This document shows, in pieces, positions 21,501 through 33,500 of a stretch of DNA of 64,000 nucleotides. The notes under the pieces are model-generated. The model did not search any database, was not told where the DNA came from, and worked only from the letters and a program-made list of their open reading frames with translations. Source of the stretch: Macrostomum hystrix (lineage: Eukaryota > Platyhelminthes > Macrostomidae); assembly GCA_950097015.1 (NCBI GenBank), contig CATNEN010000002.1, positions 2,790,001 through 2,854,000 on the forward strand, given 5' to 3'. A program made the translations under genes and the position numbers. Position 1 is the first letter of the stretch, and every line of letters begins with the position of its first letter.

Positions 21501-24500
21501 CGGTGTAACGTGAGGTGAGGTGAGGGTCGAATAAACTTTTTTCGTTTTTTTCGCAGCATATTTGTTAGCTGAAGTAGGTCTAGAGCTTTAGTTACTCACA
21601 TCCCAGTACTTGACATCCTGCTCCGGTTGGCTATCTGTGAACACTTCGTCGTTCTCAGCCGGAACTCCAGCGCCGGGTCCAGATGAGTCGGCCGAATCCG
21701 CGGAGCTGCGTGAGTAAGTTTTCGGATGTTGGGTCTGCAATAGCAACTGATTTTAGGCTTAGCCTTGACATCCAGCTTACCTTTCGTACTCGTACAGAAA
21801 CCGTTTCCTCATTGTGACCAGAGATAGCAGGTCACCCAGCAGCTCATTCTGCTTCTGCAGCTTCTCCAATTGTTCAACGAAGAATCTTTCGTCCTCTTCG
21901 AAGTTCCGCCGACTGTCGCGCAGCTCGTCCTCCATGGTCTTCAGTCGATACTCGAGGCTTTCCGATTGGATGACGTTCTTCTTAATCACCAGCTGCAGAT
22001 CCTCTGTTTGAAACGAATTGATCAGGGCTTCGTGAAGCTTGTTGGACCCCTTCGAAGACTACAAAGGTCACCTGACCCCTCTTAAGCTAAAAGGGTTACA
22101 TGACTCCCTCTTAAGCTACAAGGGTCACCTGACCCCCTCTGAAGCTACAAGGGTCACATGACCCTTCTGAAGCTATAAGGGTCACCTAACCACTCTTAAG
22201 CTACAATTGGGTCACCTGGCCCCCTCTGAAGCTACAAGGGTCACACGACCTCTCTGAAGCTACGAGGGTCACCTGACCCCTCTTAAGCTACAAGGGTCAC
22301 ATGACCCCTCTGAGACTGTAAGGGTCACCTGACCCCCTGCGGGACCAGGCACACAAGCCTGGCTATGAGCAATGCCTCACCAATCTCATCCTCCAGGTCG
22401 CCAACTTCCCGAATGAGCTCAGCTTTGCTAGCCGCTCCCAGCTGCTCAACCGATGCCTTCTTTGACTCCCTGGAGCCTGCTGTCCCCTGCTGCTGCCGCT
22501 GCCCGGGTTGGAGTCGGTTCGCCTCGAGCCTGAGGTCGGCATTGGCCGCCTCCAGCTGGGACAGTCTGCCGCGCAGCTCGTCAACTTTGCCCTCCAGTTG
22601 GCGCCGAGCTTGGCAGGCCTCGAGCCACTTCTCGTTCAGGGCCAGGTCCTCCGGGCTGAGCTGGGCGGCGGCCACGATTTTGCGCTTCATCTCCTCCATG
22701 TCCGAGTCCAGTTCGCTGAGCAGAGTCTGGGCTTCCTGCGTGCCTGAGGGTCGGTGAGACGACTGTTGATGAAGGAGACGATAAATGATTAGTGAGTACG
22801 TGTATGAGTTCGCTGTCACGGTAACGGTCAGCGTCATGTACAGCAGTTGGCAGGCACTCACTGTACTTGAACAGAAGCCTCCTGTCGTTGGGGCTGAGGT
22901 GTGGCGCAGTACCCGCCAACTCCAGCCGATTCTCCAGAGCCGCCACGCTGCCGCGCAGTCGCTGATTGACCTGGTCCAGCTCCACAACTCTGCGCTTGAG
23001 GGCAGCCGTCGACTCGATGGCCTCCTCTGACTCGTTAATGTCAGCGGCGCTGTCGTCGCTACTGAAGCGCAGTCGGCCGCTCCCGCCGCCGCCGCCACCG
23101 CCTCCGCCGGCGCCACCTCCACCGTCAGCCAGGCGGTTAAGCTTGACTGTCAGGGCTTCGTTCTCTTCCTCGGCCTCTTGCAGCTTCCGTCGCATGATCT
23201 TGACCTCCTCCTTGGAGAAGCGCAGCTGCTCCACCAGGTCTGTCTCGCGCTCCCTGGCCACCGACAGCTCGCGCTTCAGGTGGTCCTCCTCCACGGAGGA
23301 CTCGCGCGAGGCCACCTGTCCCAGTCGGGGCTGGCAACGAAATTCCAAGAGAAATATTTTTCTAACTAACAGTAGAAGACCACGGGGTATTTGACGATAG
23401 CTCCCAAACTGAGTGACCGATTTTCCTGAAACTCCAACATTTGAATCAAAAACTTTGAATCAAAGTATTTGAAATCCCCTCTTCCTACTGTTAATGAACC
23501 GAGCAAATGCTCACAGAATCTTGAGCACAACGCCTACTCACCCTTGGACTGGACTTGTCAATCACCTGGAGAGGCCCGGCATCAGAGATCCCAGCGTCAG
23601 TTTTCACCTTCTCTAGCTGCAGAATGGAAAGTGGGAGAACGCTGAGTTGAGGATCGCCGACTCCCCGACTCAGAAGTGAGCACTCACCTCGAGCCGAACT
23701 CTATCGATATCATTCTCTAGACGAATTTTCTCCCTCTCGGAGGACGCAAGCTCCAGCTTGAGTCGCTGATTGTCCGCCTCGAGACGGTTGCGCTTCTGCT
23801 CAATGTACTCCAGCTCGTCGTGGAGTCGGACGGACAACTCTTTGGCTGTGCGAAGCTCGTCTTCGAGCTCCTGAATCTTGGAGGCGGCGCGTGGATTGTG
23901 GCTTTGTGGGGCTAAATCTGCTCTAGTCAGAGTCAGAGAGGGCACCTGACCCTTTTGAAACCATGGGAGTCAAACCAACTCCGCTTCTGAAACCGATGGG
24001 GTCACTTGACTCCCCCATTGATACAACAAGGGTCAACTGACTCCCCTTTTGATACAACAGGGGTCAACTGACTCCCCTTCTGATACAACAGGCGTCAACT
24101 GACTCCCCTTCTGATACAACAAGGGTCAACTGACTCCTCTTCTGATACAACAGGCGTCAACTGACTCCCCCACTAATACAACAGGGGTCAACTGACTCCC
24201 CCACTAATACAACAAGGGGTCAACTGACTCCCCTTCTGATACAACAGGGGTCAACTGACTCCCCTTCTGATACAACAGGCGTCAACTGACTCCCCTTCTG
24301 ATACAACAGGCCTCAACTGACTCCTCTTCTGATACAACAGGCGTCAACTGACTCCCCCACTAATACAACAGGGGTCAACTGACTCCCCTACTTATACTGA
24401 TACAACAGGGGTCAACTGACTCCCCTTTTGATACATGTCGAAGCCTTTGTCAGAGCACAGAGTCTACTAATTTACGAGTATATGTTTTTCATATAGATTC

Positions 24501-27500
24501 AATTTCTAAATTAATTGCATGAGATTTTGTAAACAAGAAGTTTTCTCTCTGTGTACTTTAGACTGGCGGCCGCCGAAAATATCAATCATCCTTCTTTGGC
24601 AGGAAGATTATTTAAATTCCGAAAATCCCCAGTGACTTTGCGGTCTTCCTGCAAGCCACAAGAAACCGCATTCAAGAAATTACAGAAAAGTTTTTTAAAT
24701 AAATTTGATCATGCTCAGTTTCACATCAGCTCGAATTGAAACTTTTGCCAGAAGCCTGCCATGGATGAACTCAATGACCAACAGCTTGTTCTTCCCCCAA
24801 TGACCAACAGCTAGATCTTGCCCCAATGACCAACAGCTTGATCTTCCCCCAATGACCAACAGCTAGATCTTCCCCCAATGACCAACAGCTTGATCTTCCC
24901 CCAATGACCAACAGCTTGATCTTCCCCAATGACCAACAGCTAGATCTTCCCCAATGACCAACAGCTAGATCTTCCCCAATGACCAACAGCTAGATCTTTC
25001 CCCAATGACCAACAGCTAGATCTTCCCCCAATGACCAACAGCTAGATCTTCCCCAATGACCAACAGCTAGATCTACCCCAATGACCAACAGCTTTCCCAG
25101 GCCTTCCCATCAACTCACCTGCAGGCTGTCATCACCTGACAGGATCCTCTCGCCCAGCCTTCTAAATTTCTCTCTGCTCGCACCGGCGGGACACAGTGCC
25201 TGTGAGGTATGAGTCAGTCCAGGCCCACGGGCTTTGGTCTGCGATGCCTCACACCTGCAGCCGTTTTTTGAGCAGGCCTGGCAGGAAGGAGACCTGTACC
25301 TTCGGGTGCAGGAATCCCTCCAACGCTGTCCCGTCAGCTGACCCATGGGTACACGTCCCGCGAGTGTTCAAGGCTGACCCTAGGGCAGCCGGACAGAATG
25401 GGCAACAGCGCTGGATGACCCATCCAGGGCCTCCGGCCAAACTGGGTACCTCTAGCCCCGGCTGGAGGGAAAGGTGTCACCCTTTGACCTTAACAGGGTA
25501 TGTGGCTTGTCCGCAATTTTCGTGCACCTGTGCGTGATCAGGTACCTCTGGCTACGGCCCTGAGGGACAGGTGTCACCCTTTGACCTTAACAGGGTTTGC
25601 GGCCAGCCCGCAGGCCTCGGCGCCGGCTCAATGGCACCCTCCAATGTCCCAGTGTTGACCGTGCTGATGGACGCTTGGCCAGGGAGTAGTCTGGTCTCTT
25701 ACGGTTCCTCCCGGTGGTCCTGGCATCCCACCCCGGGTTGTAACTTGTCTTTTTTGGCTGCCCCCGCTCAGTTTTGGGATCGCGGCTGAGCGGGTTATTC
25801 CTGCCTGTGTCTACAGGAAGCCCCTCTCTTCATTGCAGCTTTCAATGGCTTCTAGCCCTTCAACTGCTCCGGCCGAGGACACCATGGTGCCTGAGGCCAT
25901 ACACGCTGCGGCGCCCGGGCTAGCTGGCCCCGCGACCGCCACAAATGCCGCGCTGCCCAACTCGCGCGATGACCGGGGCGCTAAGCGCTCCACCACCTCT
26001 GGAGCGGCAAAACGCCGTAGGCGCATGCTGGCCCACGGCACGTCGGCTCCATCGACCAAGGACCAGGCCCAGGCCAGAGGGGCCGAAGGGGCTCTGCCTA
26101 GGGCGGGGGCTGGGGCGGGGGGCCTTGTGCCTCCTGCCCAGGCTCCTGCACGGGGCGGAGCCCACGACGCCCCGAGGCCAGGGTCGCGGGCCAAGGAGGG
26201 CCCGGCGCCCATCCGGACGGCTGCCCGGCCCGAAGGAGAAGCGGAGGCGGAGGGCCCTGTGCCCACCGCCGACGCAGATCCCGAGGGTGGGGACGCCACC
26301 GGACAGGGCCCGGGACCACAAGCTACCTACGCCGCCATCGCACGTAGGCAACCTGCCGTCATCATCACCGGCAGAGACGGGAAAAGGCTGAGCAGCGAAC
26401 AGCTCAGCGACATTTGCCGCAACATAGATGCTATGTTGTGGCAACTTCAACTGAAGGGCGAGCCCCTGGCGGTCGGCGCAAGCGCTACCAGGGAATCGTG
26501 CTTCGTCGTCTGGCCCGGCGATGCGGAATCGGGGCGGCGGCTCCTCGAGTTGCTGCCCACGCAGAGCTGGGCGGCTGGCCTCGAGTTCCTACGGGAGAAC
26601 GAGCCACCAAAGACCAAGCGACACCGTATCTTCGTCCCGGCGAAAAGTGTCGTCACCAGCGCTGAGGACCTCCGCAGGGGCCTCATCGCGATGAACCGGG
26701 AGCTGCCGACAGCGGGCCTGATCGTGCACCGCACGATCCTGCGCCCCGACGGCACCGGTTTCACCGCCATTCTGGGCCTGTCCGAGCAATGGACACGCCG
26801 CTACCCAGATGGCGCCAACATTTGCATTGGTCTGTGGAAGACCAAAATCTTCGCCTTCGAGGCGGATAAAACCCGAGGTCAGACCGGGCCCACCACCGTA
26901 CCGGCCAATGAAGGGTCCTCGGACCCCAAGGCTGGGACTGGGGGCAGGGCCCAGTCGTCCCGCCAAAAAAGGCCAGAGCGTGCCATCGCTGGCGGCTCTG
27001 AGCGTCGCCCCGCGCGTGTCACAAAGCGCCGGGGCCTTCTCCAGCGGGCCTCCGAGGTGGTGCGAACCGCCAAGATGGCCCAGCTGCGCGCTGAGATGCG
27101 CGGTGGCCCACCGGGGCAGGCGCCGCAACCAAGGGCTACGGGGGAGGCCTCAGAGGTGCCCAGCTCCATCGAGCAGGGCCCTTCGAGCGCCCCTCCCACG
27201 GCCCAGGGAGCGGTGTCGGCTCCAGTTGAGGGCGACTCTGGGCCTGGGCTCGGGGCCGGGGGCGGGGACTGGGCGGCTGACGCCGTCGAGTTCCCGTCTC
27301 CGGCTCGGGGCCTGGGCACGGAGGAGCCCATGGCTACCGACATCGACCCGGAGGAGGAGGACCGCCTTCTGGCTGGGTCCCCCTCCAAGTAGACCTCTGC
27401 CTGCATGATGATCCCCGGAATATCATGTCTGCAAGTTAACACCCAGCACTGCGTGGCAGCATCAGTCAATCTGATGCGCACGACAGAGCGCATGATGCCG

Positions 27501-30500
27501 GGCCTTGTACTTGTGCAGGAGCCCTGGCTATCAAAGAACAAGCCAAGCAACATTCCTGCAGGCTATGACTGCTTCTGCATGGCAGACTCTGTCCGCCCTA
27601 GATCACTGATCTATGCCGCAAAAGCCTTAAATGCGTGGATGAGACCCGATCTCTCTAACGGGGACATCTGCGTCATCCAATCTGCACACATTGTGCCTAA
27701 CAAGTTGACCCTCGTGGCATCCGCCTACCTGGCAGGCGACGCCCCCGTGGTTAGCGATACCCTCGTCGCCCTCTGTGAATTCGCCAGGGCACGAAACTTC
27801 GAGCTGCTCCTCGCGGGAGATGTAAACTCGCATCACACCCACTGGGGTAGCTCAAAAATCAATGACCGCGGCGAAGAGCTCCTGGCCTTCGTCAGCGGCA
27901 CGCCTCTAAACTTCTGCAATGTGGGCAACACGCCCACTTTCGACAATGGGCGGTGGGCTGAGGTGCTTGACGTCACCCTGGCCTCACCCGGCATCCTCCC
28001 AAGGGTGCTGGGGTGGGAGGTGTGGGAGACCGAAAGCTCGCTCTCGGACCACCGTTTCATCCGTTTCAACATCGGCACCCCCGATAAGAAGCAAAAGCCT
28101 ATTTGGAGGCGTAATGTCAGAAATACCGACTGGCCCGCGTTCAGCCAAAAGCTGCATGAGGGCCTTCGGGATTCTGACCCCTCCATGGCCATGGAAACCA
28201 CGCAGGACCTGGATGGAGTGGCTGCCCTGCTGGGCGGCGCCATCACAGAGGCCTACGAAATGGCTTGCCCGCTCAAAGCCTACAAAGGCAAAAAATCGGC
28301 CCCCTGGTGGAACCCCGAGCTCGGAATCCTAAGACGCCGAGCTAAGGCTCACCAGAGGAAGCTGAAAACCTCGCACGACCCTGATGACAAAGAGGCCTAT
28401 ACTCGCGCCATCCATGAGTTTAAGGGCCGGGTCAGAAGGGCAAAAGCGAACAAGTGGCGACAATACTGCGAAGGGCTTGAGGGCTCGCGGCCCACGGCCC
28501 GCGTGGTAAAGGCGCTCACCAACGACCGCTTCTCCAAGCTCTCATCGATTAAAAAGCCGGACGGCTCGATCACTGAGCGCCCGGAGGAAACGCTCGAGCT
28601 TATGCTAGGGCATTTCTTCCCGAGTGTACCGGCGCACTTCGGCCCAGACGACCACTCGCGTGGAGGTCAGGGCCTGGCTCAGTCACTCGTTACGAATGAC
28701 CGCATCGTTCGCGCGGCTAAGTCATTCAATCCTTTTAAAGCACCTGGGCCAGATGGTATATATCCGGCCTTTCTGCATGAAGCGGTTAAAAATGGCCGCT
28801 TCCTCCATCTCCTCTGCAGACTTCTACGGGCCTGCATCGTGCTGGGCTACGTACCAGCGCGGTGGCATGAAGCCCGGGTCGTCTTCATCCCGAAGCCCGC
28901 CAAAGGCGACTATCGCTCGGTCAAGTCTTATCGCCCGATAAGCTTGACTTCCACCTGCCTCAAGCTCATGGAAAGACTGGTGCTCTGGCGCCTTCTTACT
29001 GTAGAGCTAGGGCGGGCCCCGCTCTCACCAAACCAGCACGCCTTTCGGGCGGGCCGGTCCACGGAGAGCGCCCTCCACTGCATTGTGGAGACTCTCGAGA
29101 AGGCAGCGCTGGGCAGCGGTTTTGCCCTGGCTGTTTTCCTTGATATTGAGGGGGCCTTCGATAACGTTATTTTCGAAGCCTTTGAGAAGGCCCTGGTTTC
29201 CAGGGCCACTCACCCCCACCTCGTCCGTTGGGTCATGTACATGATCCGGAATCGCCACGTGGTGGCCCACCTCGAAGGCAGGGTGCTCTCGGCACCTGTC
29301 CTAAAAGGAGGGCCCCAAGGTGGCGTCCTCACCCCACTGCTGTGGAATCTCGTCATGGATGAGCTGCTAAAAAGCACTCGGCCTGACCCAGTCCTGAAGG
29401 TGGGATATGCCGACGATGTGACCGCCATCTGCGCGGGCCCCTCGGCGGAAACCACCAGGGACCTCATTCAGGGCTTTATCAACAGGGCGGTGCGCTGGGC
29501 GGACCAATGCGGGCTCCGACTCTCTGAGTCCAAGACCGTTGCGGTTATGTTTACCAGCAGGCTGCGCTGGACCATTGAGCCTCTGACTCTCTATGGCAAG
29601 AATATTGCCATGGAAAAGCAGGTCCGGTGCCTTGGTATCCTGCTAGACCATAGGCTTAACTGGACCCCGCACATTACCACAAAGGCCAAGAGGGCCCTGG
29701 CCATTCTGGCGCAAGTCAGGCGAGCCGTGGGCACCACTTGGGGGCTAACCCCCAAAAACCTTTGGTGGATTTACACGGCGATCATTAGACCGTCAGTCGC
29801 TTACGCTGGCCTCATCTGGGCCAGTGCCATGAGCATCCAGAAAAACCTGGAGGCGCTTTATAGGGTGCAGGGCAGAGCCTGTCGCATGACGCTGGGCGCC
29901 CCACCCTCCACTCCCTTTGAAGGCATGAACGCTTTCCTCAACGCTACACCCATTGACATTTTTGTTAAGGGGGAAGCGGCAAAGTCCACCCGTCGTCTCC
30001 TTGATGCGGGTGTATCCTTCCAGAATTCGCGAGCCTTCTCGAAGCGCTCCCTTCTGCCCCACTCTGACCTCTGCCTGAAAACTCTGGGCGAGTGCGGAGG
30101 GCTCACCATCCTTTCGGACGGGGCCCCGGCCACTTTACTCCGGAGCCACAGGTACAAAGTCAGCATCTTCCCTCGTAATGAGGTAAAGGACTGCTGGGAT
30201 GACCCCGCAGTCCACTGTTACACTGACGGCTCCCTGATGAACGGTAAATCGGGATTCGGGGTGTGCGTCGCCTCGGGTGGCGAGGTCCTCTGGACCCACT
30301 CCCAACACTGTGGCAAGAGCTCAAGCGTTTTCCAAAACGAAATGCTCGCCATCAGTTTCTGTGCGGCTGAGCTGCGCCAGAGGCAGCTGGCTGGTCGGAG
30401 GATCTTTTTTCACTCCGACAGTCAAGCAGCCCTCAAGGCCCTCAGTCGCTGCACCTCTCGCTCCAGAACCACCTTGGACTGCAACACCCAGTTAAACGGT

Positions 30501-33500
30501 TTGGCGCAGTCTAACAAGGTGGAGCTGATGTGGATCCCTGGGCACGCCGGGCTCACAGGGAATGAGATGGCGGACGAGCTTGCAAAGGCTGGAGCAGCCA
30601 GCTCCCTGATGGGCCCGGGCCCGGAATCCCCGATCCCCGCCTCCGTTGTCAACTCCAGCATCAACCACTGGATGGAGACCCAGCACCGGAGGAGGTGGTC
30701 CAGCACCCTGAACTGTCGCCAGTCCAGGGCTGCGGTGCCAACCCCCTCTAGTAACCATGCGTAAGGCCTTACTCAGGCTAAACCGCAGAGACCTGAGAGC
30801 AGTCACCATGGCCCTTTCGGGACATGGCTGCTTCACCAGACACCGCTACCTCCAAGGCCACGTGCCTGAGGAAACGTGTCCTTTCTGCTGCTCCGGCCGT
30901 GAAAACGCCGAGCATTTCATTTGCCACTGCCCGGCCTTCACCCGGGCTAGGCTAAAACACCTCGGGCCGGCACCGACTCTTGCCGAAGCCTGCTCGCCCG
31001 AGAACATCCCTCAGCTCGCCCACTTCCTCCGGGATACCGGCCGAGCTGATTTCTTCCCAGCCTATGGCGAGGAAGATCGCGCGGCGGAACCGACCGACGG
31101 ACCACCCTGAGCGGCACCGCCTCGCTGGAGGCCGTCTGGCTGCCAGGGGTTAGCGATATGGGCGGCAACAGCCGCCTCCTCGCTGCGTCCGTCATGGAGG
31201 CCCCCTGCCGCTAAGTCAAGTAAGTCAAGTCAATGACCAACAGCTTGATCTTCCCCAATGACCAACAGCTAGATCTTCCCCAATGACCAACAGCTAGATC
31301 TTCCCCAATGACCAACAGCTAGATCTTTCCCCAATGACCAACAGCGAGATCTTTCCCCAATGACCAACAGCTAGATCTTCCCCAATGACCAACAGCGAGA
31401 TCTTCCCCAATGACCAACAGCGAGATCTTCCCCAATGACCAACAGCTAGATCTTCCCCAATGACCAACAGCTAGATTTTCCCCAATGACCAACAGCTAGA
31501 TCTTCCCCCAATGACCAACAGCTAGATTTTCCCCAATGACCAACAGCTAGATTTTCCCGAATGACCAACAGCTAGATTTTCCCCAATGACCAACAGCTAG
31601 ATTTTCCCCCAATGACCAACAGCTTGTTCTTCCCCCAATGACCAACAGCTAGATCTTGCCCCAATGACCAACAGCTTGATCTTCCCCCAATGACCAACAG
31701 CTAGATCTTCCCCCAATGACCAACAGCTAGATCTTCCCCCAATGACCAACAGCTTGATCTTCCCCCAATGACCAACAGCTTGATCTTCCCCCAATGACCA
31801 ACAGCTAGATCTTCCCCAATGACCAACAGCTAGATCTTCCCCAATGACCAACAGCTAGATCTTTCCCCAATGACCAACAGCTAGATCTTCCCCCAATGAC
31901 CAACAGCTAGATCTTCCCCAATGACCAACAGCTAGATCTACCCCAATGACCAACAGCTTTCCCAGGCCTTCCCATCAACTCACCTGCAGGCTGTCATCAC
32001 CTGACAGGATCCTCTCGCCCAGCCTTCTAAATTTCTCTTCCAAGTCGGCCCGCTCCGCCTCGCACTGGTCGAAGCGTCGCTCGGCCTTGCGCAGCTTGAA
32101 CTGCACCACCCGGTAGCTCTTGTTGGCCGCGTCCAGCTCGCGCTGCAGCTCCCTGACGGTGCCAGCCCGGCCCTCCTCCTTGTCCTGAAATGAGTCGTGC
32201 ATCTCTTCAAGCTCTCGCTGCAGCTCGTCCACCTCCTCCTTCAGCTGGTCGTTTTCATCCGTCAGCTCGCGGCAGAGGTCTTCCAACTCGCGAGCTCGAC
32301 CTTCGAAGTCGTCAAAGTCTGCAGCACTGGCGACCTGCTCGGATTCGGGCAGACGAAGGCGCTCTCGATAGCAGCGGACCTCCTGCTCCAGCTGGGGCAC
32401 CCGCTTCTCCAGGGCGGCGCTCCTGCGGACGAGTGAGAGGCTCATGACTGGCTGATACCCTGGCTCATGACTGGCTGATACCCTGGCTCATGACTGGCTG
32501 ATACCCTGGCTCATGACTGGCTGATACCCTGGCTCATGACTGGCTGATACCCTGGCTCATGACTGTCTGATACCCTGGCTCATGACTGGCTGATACCCTG
32601 GCTCATGACTGTCTGATACCCTGGCTCATGACTGGCTGATACCCTGGCTCATGACTGGCTGATACCCTGGCTCATGACTAGCTGATACCCTGGCTCATGA
32701 CTGTCTGATACCCTGACTCATGACTGGCTGATACCCTGGCTCATGACTGGCTGATACCCTGGCTCATGACTGGCTGATACCCTGGCTCATGACTGGCTGA
32801 TACCCTGGCTCATGACTGTCTGATACCCTGGCTCATGACTGGCTGATACCCTGGCTCATGACTGGCTGATACCCTGGCTCATGACTGGCTGATACCCTGG
32901 CTCATGACTGGCTGATACCCTGGCTCATGACTGTCTGATACCCTGGCTCATGACTGGCTGATACCCTGGCTCATGACTGGCTGATACCCTGGCTCATGAC
33001 TGTCTGATACCCTGGCTCATGACTGGCTGATACCCTGGCTCATGACTGGCTGATACCCTGGCTCAAGACTGGCTGATACCCTGGCTCATGACTGGCTGAT
33101 ACCCTGGTTCATGACTGGCTGATACCCTGGTTCATGACTGGCTGATACCCTGGCTCATGACTGGCTGATACCCTGGTTTAGGGCTGGAGTGATACCCTGG
33201 TTTAGGGCAGGAGTGATACCCTGGTTTAGGGCAGGAGTGATACCCTGGTTTAGGGCAGGAGTGATACCCTGGTCTAGGTAGGAGTGATACCCTGGTTCTA
33301 TTATCAGCGATTCCTCTAATGCATTGCTGCACCAAGCCTGACACCTGTAGCACAATTTCGAGTCTCACCGAGCTCTGCAGTTCTCCAGCTCCCTCTCCAG
33401 GTCCTCAATGTCTCCTAGACGCTCCTCTAGCTGAGCATCCAGGTGCTCCTTGTCGTGGCACAGCTCCGTGTACTTGTCCTCCAGCTCGAACAGGTCGCTC

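Larger units (their letters stand above)
25174..31230 (+). mobile_element. APE-type non-LTR retrotransposon (I/R1-like group), nearly full length
   Basis: The element runs about 6.06 kb. It has a 5' UTR of about 670 bp with two tandem ~96-bp units (25445-25540 and 25541-25622). ORF1 (25845-27392) is followed after 12 nt by ORF2 (27405 onward), which encodes endonuclease, reverse transcriptase and RNase H. A short 3' UTR ends in two copies of TAAGTCAAG (31212-31229). Short tandem repeats at the 3' end replace a poly(A) tail, as in I-type elements. The GC-rich body contrasts with the flanking intron. It is inserted antisense to the MTCL-like gene, within exon 2 sequence, and is flanked by a long direct duplication. 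The exact clade needs a phylogeny. Confidence 0.92.

Noticed and set aside
25110-25346. Minus-strand 78-aa ORF ending in an MTCL-like peptide (FRRLGERILSGDD)
   Set aside because: It is a fusion of the truncated exon 2 copy with retrotransposon 5' UTR sequence at the insertion junction.
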